Part shown: one piece after another, positions 16,212 through 24,382 of the stretch
Position numbering within the stretch: the first letter of the stretch is position 1
Layout: every line of letters starts with the position of its first letter
DNA from: an uncultured Pseudomonadota bacterium
Lineage (GTDB): Bacteria > Myxococcota_A > Bradymonadia > Bradymonadales > Bradymonadaceae
Reading direction: 5' to 3'
Assembly (NCBI GenBank): GCA_913057905.1
Contig: CAJXPB010000003.1
Span: forward strand, 338,792 to 402,791
DNA length: 64,000 nt
The notes under the pieces: model-generated
The model's database searches: none
Told to the model about the DNA's origin: nothing
Seen by the model: the letters and a program-made list of their open reading frames with translations, nothing else
Program-made: the position numbers and the translations under genes

Positions 16212-16748
16212 ATGACGAACATCCCCGACAAGATCGACTTGGGCTGCGGAGACAAAAAGCCCGACGGCTTCTATGGCGTCGATGTAATCGAGACTCCATC
16301 GGTCGATTTGGTGCAAGACTTGGACGAACCGGACTGGGACCTTCCATCTGATCACTTCAAGGTGATTCGCGCTATCGACGTCTTCGAACACCTCGAAAAT
16401 CCCGTGCAATTCATGGAGGAGGTCCACCGAATTGCGACGAGTGACGCCGAGATCACCATTCAAGGACCGCACTTCAGCAGTGGCAACTGGCATGACCCGA
16501 CCCACAAGCGGTTGTTGGGCAGCCGGACCTTCGAGCATTTCACCAAGGACACGAGATTCGATTTCTACACCCAGGCCAAGTTCAGGGTCGACCGAGTCAC
16601 CATTACCTTCGACTGGTCCGAAAACAGGGTCTACAAAGCCGCCGCGTCGTTTGTTGCCAATCGCTACACGCAGCTCTACGAGCGAACGTTCCTGAGGAAC
16701 CTGATGCCCGCCACCAACATCACATTCCGACTGAGCCCAGAGAAGTAG
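16212..16748 (+). CDS. Class I SAM-dependent methyltransferase
   Basis: A 178-residue protein with the SAM-binding motif DLGCGDKKPDGFYGVDV at residues 8-24, an acidic post-II segment (VIRAIDVFEHLENP) and the HDPTHKRLL signature common to a polysaccharide-associated methyltransferase subgroup. An ATG at 16212 is chosen because the longer frame from 16086 lacks similarity. Its stop is one base before the GTG of the next glycosyltransferase, so they are co-transcribed. It starts the polysaccharide locus; sugar or lipid-linked intermediate methylation is likely but the acceptor is unknown. Confidence 0.85.
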   Translation: MTNIPDKIDLGCGDKKPDGFYGVDVIETPSVDLVQDLDEPDWDLPSDHFKVIRAIDVFEHLENPVQFMEEVHRIATSDAEITIQGPHFSSGNWHDPTHKRLLGSRTFEHFTKDTRFDFYTQAKFRVDRVTITFDWSENRVYKAAASFVANRYTQLYERTFLRNLMPATNITFRLSPEK

Positions 16749-16749
16749 A

Positions 16750-17925
16750 GTGAAGCAGCTGATTCTGACGACCGACTTCAAACCCAAATCCGGCGGCATC
16801 GCCGAGTATCTCCACAGGCTCGCTCTGGAGCTGTCGAACGACGATTCCTGCCACGTATTGACCTACGGCCTGGAGCAAGGAGACCACGATCCACCGTACG
16901 ACGTCACTTATCTGAAGGGCCGTGACCGTGCGCTGGGAGAGCACTTCGGAGACTGCTTCGCGCCCTTTCGAGCCGTGAACAGCTTTTTGCACTCGTGGGG
17001 GGCAGTGCGCTTGGAGGCCACATCGATGCTGGAGGATTTTTTCGCCGACTCTTCAGCTGAAGACGTTAGAGTCTACGTCGGCGTTTGGAGTGAACAGGCC
17101 CACTTCTGGTGCCAGTGGCTGAGGCGTCGAGGGATCCCCTACTTTTTGTTCGCCCACGGGGCTGAAATCATTCGTGAAGGCGCAGGCCCACTTCAACACC
17201 AGTTCATGGAGGACTTTCGTTGCGCGGAGGCGGTATTCGCCAATAGCCAGGCGACAGCAGGTCTCGTCCGAGACTGGGTCGAGGTCGAAGATGTCCCTAT
17301 TGCGCATCCGGGCGTCAGTGAGCCCGACATCTCCCAAGATGCAGAGATTGCCGACCTCGACCTGGACCTTCCAGCCGACGCGTGCCTGGTGCTGTCGCTC
17401 TGTCGACTGGTGGAACGCAAGGGAATCGCCAAGGTGCTGCGAGCCCTGAGCTCCCAAGAGCTGAGGTCCAACGACTTTCACTACGTGATCGCCGGCTCGG
17501 GCCCTCAACTCTCACGCCTCCGAGAGCTGACCGAAGAACTCGAACTGACGGATCGCGTCGACTTTGTGGGCTTTGTCGACGAGCAGGCGAAGTGGAAGCT
17601 GTACGACCTGGCCGACCTCTTTGTGATGCCGAACTCGGAGCTCGGGGGCCAAGATTGGGAAGGCTTCGGAATCGTCTTTTTGGAGGCGGCCATCATGGGA
17701 ACACCCGCAATTGCGGGCAGAAGTGGCGGCGCCACAGAAGCCGTCGCTCACGGAGAAACAGGCTACACCGTCGACCCGAATTCTCCGACGGAACTCCAAC
17801 AGAGACTTCTCGAGCTGCTCGAACATGCCGACCGGCGAGCGCAGATGGGGCGCGCGGCTCGACAGCGGGCTAAAGAGGAGTTTCGGTGGGAAGAGACCGC
17901 CCGGAAAGTGGCGGAGTACGGCTAG
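16750..17925 (+). CDS. Family 4 glycosyltransferase
   Basis: A 391-residue GT-B protein. The N-terminal domain starts LILTTDFKPKSGGIAEYLH. The C-terminal donor domain has LCRLVERKGIAKVL, the GSGPQLSRL segment, EGFGIVFLEAAIMGTPAIAG and the GGATEAV segment, with the ExFGxxxLE nucleotide-sugar-binding glutamates. It starts at GTG one base after the methyltransferase stop and is followed after 12 bases by the flippase gene. It acts on the cytosolic face of the membrane; sugar specificity cannot be read from the sequence. Confidence 0.92.
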   Translation: MKQLILTTDFKPKSGGIAEYLHRLALELSNDDSCHVLTYGLEQGDHDPPYDVTYLKGRDRALGEHFGDCFAPFRAVNSFLHSWGAVRLEATSMLEDFFADSSAEDVRVYVGVWSEQAHFWCQWLRRRGIPYFLFAHGAEIIREGAGPLQHQFMEDFRCAEAVFANSQATAGLVRDWVEVEDVPIAHPGVSEPDISQDAEIADLDLDLPADACLVLSLCRLVERKGIAKVLRALSSQELRSNDFHYVIAGSGPQLSRLRELTEELELTDRVDFVGFVDEQAKWKLYDLADLFVMPNSELGGQDWEGFGIVFLEAAIMGTPAIAGRSGGATEAVAHGETGYTVDPNSPTELQQRLLELLEHADRRAQMGRAARQRAKEEFRWEETARKVAEYG

Positions 17926-17937
17926 CCCAATGACGCG

Positions 17938-19425
17938 ATGACCGACTACTTCGACACTCAGGATCCGGGGGAACTCAAGGACCGATCGGTCAGCGGCACG
18001 GGTTACCAGTTTGTCGGAAAACTCGTCTCGGCGGTGGTGGGAGTCGTCGCTACGGCTGTGTTGGCCCGCGCCCTCGATCCCGAGGCTTTCGGTCTCACAG
18101 CGATGGCTTTCGCTATCGTTGGCCTGGTGGGCATCTTTAGCAATCTCTCCCTCAAAACAGCCATCGTCCAACGAAAGGAACTGCGTCGCGAACAGGTGAG
18201 TTCGGTCTTCTGGCTGAACTCGATGTTCGCTGTCCTTCTGACGGGCATCTGCATCGGACTCGCCCCGGTCGGAGCATGGTTTTACGAAGATGGACGTATC
18301 TTCGGGATCATCGCGGTCTCCGCGATTCAGTTCATCCTGTCCGCCCTTCACGTCCCTCACCTGGCGTTGCTCGAGCGAAACCTCCTCTTTCGCAAGGTGA
18401 CGATTTCCAACGTCCTCGGAGTGGTCATCGCTCAGGGTGCCGCGATCGGCATGGCCTGGGATGGGTTCGGGTATTGGTCCCTCGTGGTCGGCCCGCTGGT
18501 GGGACAGGCCTTCACGACGATCTACCTCTGGATGGCGTGCAGTTGGCGGCCCGGCGGACTCACGATCGATGACCATGTGAAGTCTATGTTGGCCTTCGGC
18601 GCCAACCTGTCACTGTCGAGCCTCGCGTCATTCTTGAATCGGAACACCGACGACTTCCTACTCGGCCGGTGGGCCGGCGCCTCGGCACTCGGACTCTACA
18701 ATCGGGCGTACAAGATCTTCACGTACCCGATGAACTTCCTGTTTCAGCCCATGTCGTCGGTGGCGATCCCGATCCTCAGCCGAATCCAGGATAAGCCGGA
18801 CACGTACCGCTCGACCTATCTGCGCATCCTTTCGCTGCTGCTGGCCGGCACGGCAGCAGCCGGGGCATTGCTAGTCGGCGCATCGGATTTCATCGTGGCG
18901 ATTCTTCTCGGACCGAAATGGGCGGAAGCAGCGCCCATCTTGGCCGTGTTGGGCGTCGGAGTCATCTTCCAGCCCCTCGGAAAGACATCCAGTTGGATCT
19001 TCGTCTCGCAGAATCGAACCGACGAGGCGATGAAGTTCGCCCTCTTCATCTCCACGCCCGTGACCGTGAGCTCCTTCGTGATCGGACTCCCATGGGGCGT
19101 CATGGGTGTGGCAATCGCTTACATTACATTTGCCACGCTGGTTCGACTGCCGGCCAGCATCTGGATGACACACCGCCGCGGACCCACATCGGCCCGTCGA
19201 GTGCTGAGACAAGCCGCGCCGTTTCTGCTCAACGCATGCATCTCGCTCGGCCTGCTCCTCGCCTTACGGCGGTTCGTTCACTTCGATTCTGCCGTAGTTG
19301 GCCTGGCGGTTTGTGGGCTCGCCACGGCCCTCACCTACGGCGCCGGCATCATAGCCTTCGAAAAAACTCGCGAAACAGCCATCGACGGCTACGAGCTGAT
19401 TCGCGACCACCTAACAGGCGAATAG
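17938..19425 (+). CDS. Polysaccharide flippase, Wzx/WzxC type
   Basis: A 495-residue multi-span membrane protein of the polysaccharide transporter (MOP superfamily) type, with about 12-14 hydrophobic segments. The N-terminal part (FVGKLVSAVVGVVATAVLAR, DPEAFGLTAMA) and the RNTDDFLLGRWAGASALGLY segment are typical of WzxC-like proteins. It would flip undecaprenyl-linked repeat units to the periplasm. It ends the operon that begins at 16212. A second flippase is encoded at 37921, so the locus may serve two polymers. Confidence 0.92.
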   Translation: MTDYFDTQDPGELKDRSVSGTGYQFVGKLVSAVVGVVATAVLARALDPEAFGLTAMAFAIVGLVGIFSNLSLKTAIVQRKELRREQVSSVFWLNSMFAVLLTGICIGLAPVGAWFYEDGRIFGIIAVSAIQFILSALHVPHLALLERNLLFRKVTISNVLGVVIAQGAAIGMAWDGFGYWSLVVGPLVGQAFTTIYLWMACSWRPGGLTIDDHVKSMLAFGANLSLSSLASFLNRNTDDFLLGRWAGASALGLYNRAYKIFTYPMNFLFQPMSSVAIPILSRIQDKPDTYRSTYLRILSLLLAGTAAAGALLVGASDFIVAILLGPKWAEAAPILAVLGVGVIFQPLGKTSSWIFVSQNRTDEAMKFALFISTPVTVSSFVIGLPWGVMGVAIAYITFATLVRLPASIWMTHRRGPTSARRVLRQAAPFLLNACISLGLLLALRRFVHFDSAVVGLAVCGLATALTYGAGIIAFEKTRETAIDGYELIRDHLTGE

Positions 19426-19523
19426 CGGTTTGCCTCGCACCGAAAGTCGCCCGCGCGGCTGCCGACTCCCCTCGGCGACCGTCTGGACCGAATCCGACTG
19501 AGCGACTCTCCAGTGGCCCGCAA

Positions 19524-19631
19524 GTGAGTGCGAGACCGGGGGTTCGTTCGAGCGCCGTCTGGACTGAAGCGAGGCGCAAGCCGAGCGGAGGGAAGCAGGC
19601 GTCGAGAATGAACCCCCGTCGACCCACTTAC
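19524..19631. repeat. 108-bp stem-loop repeat, type A (copy 4)
   Basis: The left arm GTGAGTGCGAGACCGGGGG faces CCCCCGTCGACCCACTTAC with a few mismatches or wobbles, and the core is the same as in the other copies. The right arm includes the TAA stop codon of the RCC1 gene at 19628, so the element is part of that gene's 3' end. It also lies 3' of the convergent flippase gene. Confidence 0.8.
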
Positions 19632-20944
19632 TGCGCCGACCACTGGGGATACACCCGTTGCGGCTCGGAAGTCGCCTGGGTGATCGACGGCGTGCCGAGC
19701 TGGCCGGAGTCCGACGCTCCCTGGCAGTAGGCGCGGCCTTTGCTGTCGGCCCAGCAGGTGAATCGGTCGCCGGGGGCTACGTCGTTGGGCTCGACTACGT
19801 CGTGGAGCAGGACGGGATCGTAGTGGAGCTTCGATTCGTCGTCGAAGGCGAGTTGTCCGTTGTCGCCCCAGCAGGCAATGCGTCCGGAGTCACGCTCGGC
19901 GCAGACGTGAAACAGGGCGTGCCACAGTCGCTTGGCGTCGCCCAGACCCGGGTACTCCACGGCGGCGTAGTGGGTGTCGACGAGTTCCTGGTCGCCGAAG
20001 TGGCCCTCGGTTCCGTCGCCCCAGCACCAGACCGAGCCGCCCTGGCGGATGGCACACGTCGACTTTTGTCCTGCTGCCAGACTGCCCGCCACGAAGTCCC
20101 GGATTTCGGTGCCATTGGACTTTTGGCGCACCAGACCCCGCGGAATGGATTGGACGAGCTCCTCATCACCGATGCCGTGCTGGCCGCCCAGATTGTCGCC
20201 CCAGCAAATGACGGAATTTCCGCCCTGGGTGCCAACCGGCATCATGGCGCAATTGTGTTCGATGCCACTGGCCACGTCGGTGGCACCCACAACGTGCGGG
20301 CCTTTCGATGCAACCTCCGCGGGCACCCTCGCCCTGTCCCCCAACTCAGCGCCCACCTGCCAGCGACGATTTGAGCCCCAGCAGTGCACGCGGCTGCTGG
20401 ACTCGCTGTTGGTGACCGCGCAAGTGTGGAGACCGCCGGCTGAAAGTTCGGTCGCGCTCGTCACCCCGGAGACCTCCACGGGAAATGGCGAGCTCACAAA
20501 CGAATCGTCGCCGAGCTGCCCACGTTCGTTGTTGCCCCAGCAATGGACGGTCCCGCCGGAGCCGAGGGCGCACGAGTGCCTCACGCCCACGGCCACGTCC
20601 GTCATGTCATCGAGCCCTTCGACCACAACCGGTTCCACGGGCGCCGACGCCGATTCGCCGTTGCCGATCTGCCCCTCGCCGTTATGTCCCCAGCAGACGA
20701 CGTTGCCGGACTCCAGCACTCCGCACGCATGCGAACGCCCCGAGGCGAGTTCCGTGAACGAGCATGCAGCAGCGCCGTCGCAATCGTCGTCGCGGCAGTC
20801 GACCGCCATATCGTCGTCATTGTCGACACCGTCGTCACAGACTTCGCCGCCGCCCTGCGGGCCTTGCCCGCCGGTGTCACCACAACCGAAAATCAGACAC
20901 GCTGCAGCACCGACCGCCAACCAACGCCAAAAGTTCGCGCCCAT
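19628..20944 (-). CDS. RCC1-type propeller lipoprotein with MopE motif
   Basis: A 438-residue protein. The lipobox LIFGC places Cys21 as the lipidated residue. It is followed by a short Gly/Gln linker, the motif CDDGVDNDDDMAVDC and about seven RCC1-type repeats, each with CWG. The N-terminus (WRWLAVGAA) and the C-terminus (QATSEPQRVYPQW) are almost the same as in 14712-16040, so the pair arose by recent duplication. ATG 20944 has GAGGAG about eight bases upstream. It splits the polysaccharide locus between the first flippase and the FkbM genes. Confidence 0.88.
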   Translation of the reverse strand: MGANFWRWLAVGAAACLIFGCGDTGGQGPQGGGEVCDDGVDNDDDMAVDCRDDDCDGAAACSFTELASGRSHACGVLESGNVVCWGHNGEGQIGNGESASAPVEPVVVEGLDDMTDVAVGVRHSCALGSGGTVHCWGNNERGQLGDDSFVSSPFPVEVSGVTSATELSAGGLHTCAVTNSESSSRVHCWGSNRRWQVGAELGDRARVPAEVASKGPHVVGATDVASGIEHNCAMMPVGTQGGNSVICWGDNLGGQHGIGDEELVQSIPRGLVRQKSNGTEIRDFVAGSLAAGQKSTCAIRQGGSVWCWGDGTEGHFGDQELVDTHYAAVEYPGLGDAKRLWHALFHVCAERDSGRIACWGDNGQLAFDDESKLHYDPVLLHDVVEPNDVAPGDRFTCWADSKGRAYCQGASDSGQLGTPSITQATSEPQRVYPQWSAQ

Positions 20945-21032
20945 CGATCCGCTCCTCGCATCCGCTATGAAAATGGTGCCGTGAATGTAGCACGAGCCTA
21001 ATAGACCTGGCCGGCGAGTGCCAGCGACGGAC

Positions 21033-21115
21033 GGTGGTCGGCACCGTTCGAGGACCGTCTGGACCGAGGCGCAGTTCAGCCGAGGGAAGCAAGTCTCGAG
21101 AACGAGTCGACCACC
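21033..21115. repeat. Dispersed stem-loop repeat, type B (copy 2)
   Basis: GGTGGTCG and CGACCACC are perfect terminal arms. CGTTCGAG and CTCGAGAACG pair inside them, around the core GACCGTCTGGACCGAGGCG and AGCCGAGGGAAGCA that also occurs after cysC. It lies directly 3' of the pyrophosphorylase remnant at 21126. Confidence 0.75.
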
Positions 21116-21125
21116 AATGCGGGCG

Positions 21126-21291
21126 CTATCCGAGCTCGCTCTCGAAGCCGCGTTTCTTGAGGATGCGCTTGATGCGCTCGCGGTTGTTGGCCAGGTCGTC
21201 GCGGGTTTTGATGGGTTGGAAGCGGGCCTGGTCGCCTTCGCGGGGAACGCGCAGCACCTTGGTCTTCAGAAAGTGCGACAACTCGCCGGCG
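21126..21291 (-). pseudogene. Duplicated 3' end of the UDP-glucose pyrophosphorylase gene
   Basis: On the minus strand this segment encodes GELSHFLKTKVLRVPREG and then the C-terminal residues DDLANNRERIKRILKKRGFE. These are almost the same as the end of the full-length gene at 23102-24256, with DNA identity of roughly 85-90% by eye. The rest of the gene is missing. The open frame continues upstream to 21386 only by chance, through unrelated sequence. The remnant and the intact 3' end flank the two FkbM genes, like a scar of an insertion or of recombination between related strains. Confidence 0.8.
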
Positions 21292-21318
21292 CGTCCATCA
21301 GACAAGGTGGCTTGTAGG

Positions 21319-22158
21319 CTACTGCCGGATTCCGCGAGCAAAAAACGCCCGCGTTCTGCCGCTGAGCTCACTCCTTGGAATTTCATTTTTCAATTCATCG
21401 TAGATCGCGACCTGAAAACTTTCGTTTTTCAAGAAATCCAGGAGACTCACATGGTCACCGTGCGAAGGATGTACCTCTATAGTTATCCACTTCACTTGGT
21501 CCAGCCAGGAGGTCGGCTCCCGTAGGACCGAGAATTCGGACCCTTCTATGTCCATCTTGATGTAGATGTCCCCCCCCCCGTAATCGGCTTCATCGAGGAT
21601 ATCTTGAATGCCCTGATTGGAGACTCCATCAAACGGTGAATCACCTTCCCGCACTTCTGATACGACGCCCTCATCCCCACCGATAATGGCGTTCACGATT
21701 CGAACGCTCTCCAAACATCCATTTCGCGAAATCTGTTCCTCTAAACTGGACAAGAAGCGCTGCTGCCCCTCAACGGCGATTACCGTGGCGCCGCGAGTTG
21801 CGGCAATCGTAGAAAACACACCGTGCGTCGCTCCAAGATCCAACACCCAATCGCCCGGCCCAAACGGGATTCCCTCATCTCCGAAATAGACATCGCGCAG
21901 CAATTGCTCCCGAATGGAGCCAAACAGCTCCCCGGGAATCTCAAGGGCAGGTCCATCATAGAATTCGACAGAGTAGTTACGGCCGATCATCTCTTCGTCG
22001 GCAGCCATCAAGCTTCGTTCTTGAAGAATCCGTGGCAAGTGCATCACCACGGCAGAGGCAAACTGCACAGCAGCTCGATTATTGATCTGCTGTCGAAGCC
22101 CCGATAGGTCGCCGATGAGCTTCTTCACAGCAGTCGCAGGCGTATTTCCGTCATCCAT
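21319..22158 (-). CDS. FkbM-family methyltransferase with a G10 tract
   Basis: A 279-residue SAM-dependent methyltransferase (Methyltransf_21). The glycine motif reads VLDLGATHGVFSTIAA (about residues 109-124), followed by AVEGQQRF and the characteristic IYIKMDIEGSEF and ITIEVHPSHG segments. It probably O-methylates a sugar hydroxyl of the surface polysaccharide. Ten consecutive C on the plus strand (21570-21579) encode a Gly-Gly-Gly turn just before the IKMDIEG motif, so slippage would truncate the enzyme. It is separated by 124 bases from the next FkbM gene. Both are flanked by copies of the pyrophosphorylase 3' end. Confidence 0.88.
   Translation of the reverse strand: MDDGNTPATAVKKLIGDLSGLRQQINNRAAVQFASAVVMHLPRILQERSLMAADEEMIGRNYSVEFYDGPALEIPGELFGSIREQLLRDVYFGDEGIPFGPGDWVLDLGATHGVFSTIAATRGATVIAVEGQQRFLSSLEEQISRNGCLESVRIVNAIIGGDEGVVSEVREGDSPFDGVSNQGIQDILDEADYGGGDIYIKMDIEGSEFSVLREPTSWLDQVKWITIEVHPSHGDHVSLLDFLKNESFQVAIYDELKNEIPRSELSGRTRAFFARGIRQ
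21570..21579. repeat. Ten-base C (coding-strand G10) homopolymer
   Basis: The tract lies within the fkbM-type gene at 21319 and encodes GGG GGG GGG G. No other run of this length was noticed in the window. It could be a slippage site for phase variation or a sequencing-sensitive position. Confidence 0.85.
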
Positions 22159-22282
22159 TGGAAGTTCCTTCCTCCGTTTTGTCTATCCTCTCGCTTCCCG
22201 CAAGCCTCCTCGAACCGTGGGAAAACGAGGTCGACGGAAAACCGTTGGCCAAATTGCACGAGCGAAGACCTGATAAGGAGGT

Positions 22283-23020
22283 TTAGGTGCGTGGCGTACA
22301 AATGAGCTCATCTTGTAGGTCTTCTGAGATGGGTTGGCATTCATAGCCAATCTCATCGAGCATTCGAACACAGTCACGATGAATGCTCTCTCCATGGGTA
22401 GCCAAAAAGATCAATGGCATTGTCTCATCGATCGTCTCTCTAGCTCCACGTAGGAAGGCGCGCTCGGCTCCCTCGATGTCGACCTTCATGACCGATGGTG
22501 GCTCTATTTTCTCTTCAGCCCGAAGCACATCGAGGGATTCGGTGCGCACCAAGAGATCACCGTCGGGGGAAAGGTGTCCCATGCTCGGTGAATCATGGCG
22601 ATGAAACTTCGCCCATCCAGAGACATCTGACAATGCTGCGCAGAACACATCGAAATTGGCGAGTTCGTTGATCTCAAAATGGGCCGACAGGTACTCGAGG
22701 TTGCGGGGTAGAGGTTCGAACGCATAGACGTGGCCGGATACCCCCACAGCCTTGGCGGCAAGAATTGAATAAAACCCGACGTTTGCCCCGATGTCGTAGA
22801 CCGTGTCTCCTTCGGATAATTTATCAGCGAATAATTCTTGCTTCTCAGCTTCAAAGCTCCCAAGCCAGCAACCGTGAGTCGAAGCACCAACGACCCAGCT
22901 CGCTCCCTTCAACGGGCCTTGGAGGACCGGTACTCGGAGATTCTCTGGTAAGAGTCGGAGCGGCAGCCGGAGACTCCGACCGAGTACTGAATCATTCGAG
23001 ATTCCCGAAAAATCGATCAT
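22283..23020 (-). CDS. FkbM-family methyltransferase
   Basis: A 245-residue protein. The SAM site VYDIGANVGFYSILAA is at about residues 74-89, AFEPLPRN follows, and the core motif is VMKVDIEGAE with a downstream MPLIFLATHG. It is a Methyltransf_21 domain with a short N-terminal extension that may pack against the polysaccharide acceptor. It is one of four FkbM proteins in the locus (21319, 22283, 42584, 54577), which points to several methylated positions. It lies 81 bases downstream of the pyrophosphorylase gene on the same strand. Confidence 0.88.
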   Translation of the reverse strand: MIDFSGISNDSVLGRSLRLPLRLLPENLRVPVLQGPLKGASWVVGASTHGCWLGSFEAEKQELFADKLSEGDTVYDIGANVGFYSILAAKAVGVSGHVYAFEPLPRNLEYLSAHFEINELANFDVFCAALSDVSGWAKFHRHDSPSMGHLSPDGDLLVRTESLDVLRAEEKIEPPSVMKVDIEGAERAFLRGARETIDETMPLIFLATHGESIHRDCVRMLDEIGYECQPISEDLQDELICTPRT

Positions 23021-23101
23021 TCTGACCTGATTCCAGATTGGATGGCTGACGTGCTGTGGCGTCCCAAGAGCTTCAATTGGTCTCGGTGTTCCTTTCGGCT
23101 G

Positions 23102-24256
23102 TCACCCGCTCTCGAAGCCGCGCTTCTGTAGAATCCTCTTGATGCGCTCGCGGTTGTTGGCCAGGTCGTCGCGGGTCTTGATGGGCTGGAATCGAGCCTG
23201 GTCTCCCTCACGTGGGACGCGCAGCACCTTTGTTTTCAGAAAATGCGACAACTCTCCGGCGAGCCGCTCGAATTGGATGGCGGTGCGGCCCTGAACGGTC
23301 TTTTCAACCAGGTACCAACCGAGGTCGAAGTCGCGCTGGAGCGCCTCGGCATCGAACATGAAGGTGTTGGTGTTGAAGACAGGGATGTCTTCCCAGTCAA
23401 ACTCCTCGGGAAACCGGAAGGACTCGACGATCTCCAGCGAGCCGTCCACCCGTGCAGGCTTGCCGCCGGCGTCCTCGGGCGTCGCTTCCACCGCCTCCAC
23501 CGTCATTTCCACATCCGACACGCTGCTCGCCTTGATGTGGCTGCCAATGACCAGCGGATCGAGCGTGGCCAGAAGGTTGTCCACATTCGACATCATCAGA
23601 TACTCGCCGCCGCGCTCCAGAAAGTCCTCGAGCGGCCCGCGATTGAGCGCATCTGGCATGTCCCCGTGCCCCGGCGAATACAGCGACACCGTGCCATCGT
23701 CCCGCTGGAACAACTCACCCTCCGGATTGAGCCGGATGGAGACATTCTGCAGAAACGGATGGATGCTGCTCGACGGGCAGCCAAAGTAATTGTTTTCCTC
23801 GATGTGCTGACGCGAGGCTTCGTCCGTCGCGAAGCTGTTCATCAGCAGCACATCGACCTTGTCGCCATGACGGCACGCATCGCGCAGCTTCAGCTCTAGA
23901 AAGCTGTGGCCGTTGAATACATCGACGCAGCCCTTTACGACCTCGCCAAATCGGGTGGCCATGCCGCCATTCAGGACGACGACGCCCACTTTTCCTTCCT
24001 TCAACGCCTTGCGACCGAGTTGGATGCGGTGCCAGGCCTCGTCGCTGCTGCGGTCGGGAAGCCGTTCCGTATCGGAATCGCGCGGCGGTTCCACGTTGCC
24101 GTCTACAGCATTGGAATCTCCGTCAATTTCACCGTTTCGGAAGCGACGCCACAACTCAAAGAACGCATCGGCGTCAAAATGATTCTCCTTGAGAATCTCC
24201 TGCGTCTCTGGCTCCAAGTCTTCGGCCAGATTCGGACGCTCTGCAATTTCGTTCAT
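23102..24256 (-). CDS. UTP-glucose-1-phosphate uridylyltransferase, UDPGP type
   Basis: A 384-residue nucleotidyltransferase of the eukaryote-like UDPGP family, not the bacterial GalU family. The nucleotide loop is VVVLNGGMATRFG at about residues 92-104, the metal-site segment is MMSNVDNLLATLDP, and the NTNTFMFD and RFQPIKTRDDL segments follow. It makes UDP-glucose, which feeds Ugd (51969) and then the UDP-xylose synthase (25602). Its last 53 codons are duplicated at 21126-21291. It is followed by the FkbM pair and preceded by the WecA-like gene on the same strand. Confidence 0.85.
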   Translation of the reverse strand: MNEIAERPNLAEDLEPETQEILKENHFDADAFFELWRRFRNGEIDGDSNAVDGNVEPPRDSDTERLPDRSSDEAWHRIQLGRKALKEGKVGVVVLNGGMATRFGEVVKGCVDVFNGHSFLELKLRDACRHGDKVDVLLMNSFATDEASRQHIEENNYFGCPSSSIHPFLQNVSIRLNPEGELFQRDDGTVSLYSPGHGDMPDALNRGPLEDFLERGGEYLMMSNVDNLLATLDPLVIGSHIKASSVSDVEMTVEAVEATPEDAGGKPARVDGSLEIVESFRFPEEFDWEDIPVFNTNTFMFDAEALQRDFDLGWYLVEKTVQGRTAIQFERLAGELSHFLKTKVLRVPREGDQARFQPIKTRDDLANNRERIKRILQKRGFESG

Positions 24257-24302
24257 CAGGCTACCTAATTCGTTTGTTTAAATCCGCTCTACTCATACCC
24301 CT

Positions 24303-24333
24303 GATCGCACGGGACGATAAGGGTCATGCGATC
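24303..24333. promoter_or_regulatory. Inverted repeat upstream of the pyrophosphorylase gene
   Basis: GATCGCA at 24303-24309 and TGCGATC at 24327-24333 are perfectly complementary around a 17-base loop. The repeat lies between the WecA-like gene and the pyrophosphorylase gene, both on the minus strand. It may be an operator or a weak terminator; there is no T-run. Confidence 0.35.
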
Positions 24334-24382
24334 GAAATGCACGTCGGACGCGACCCAATTGAGTGAAATTTGGGTAACTGCT

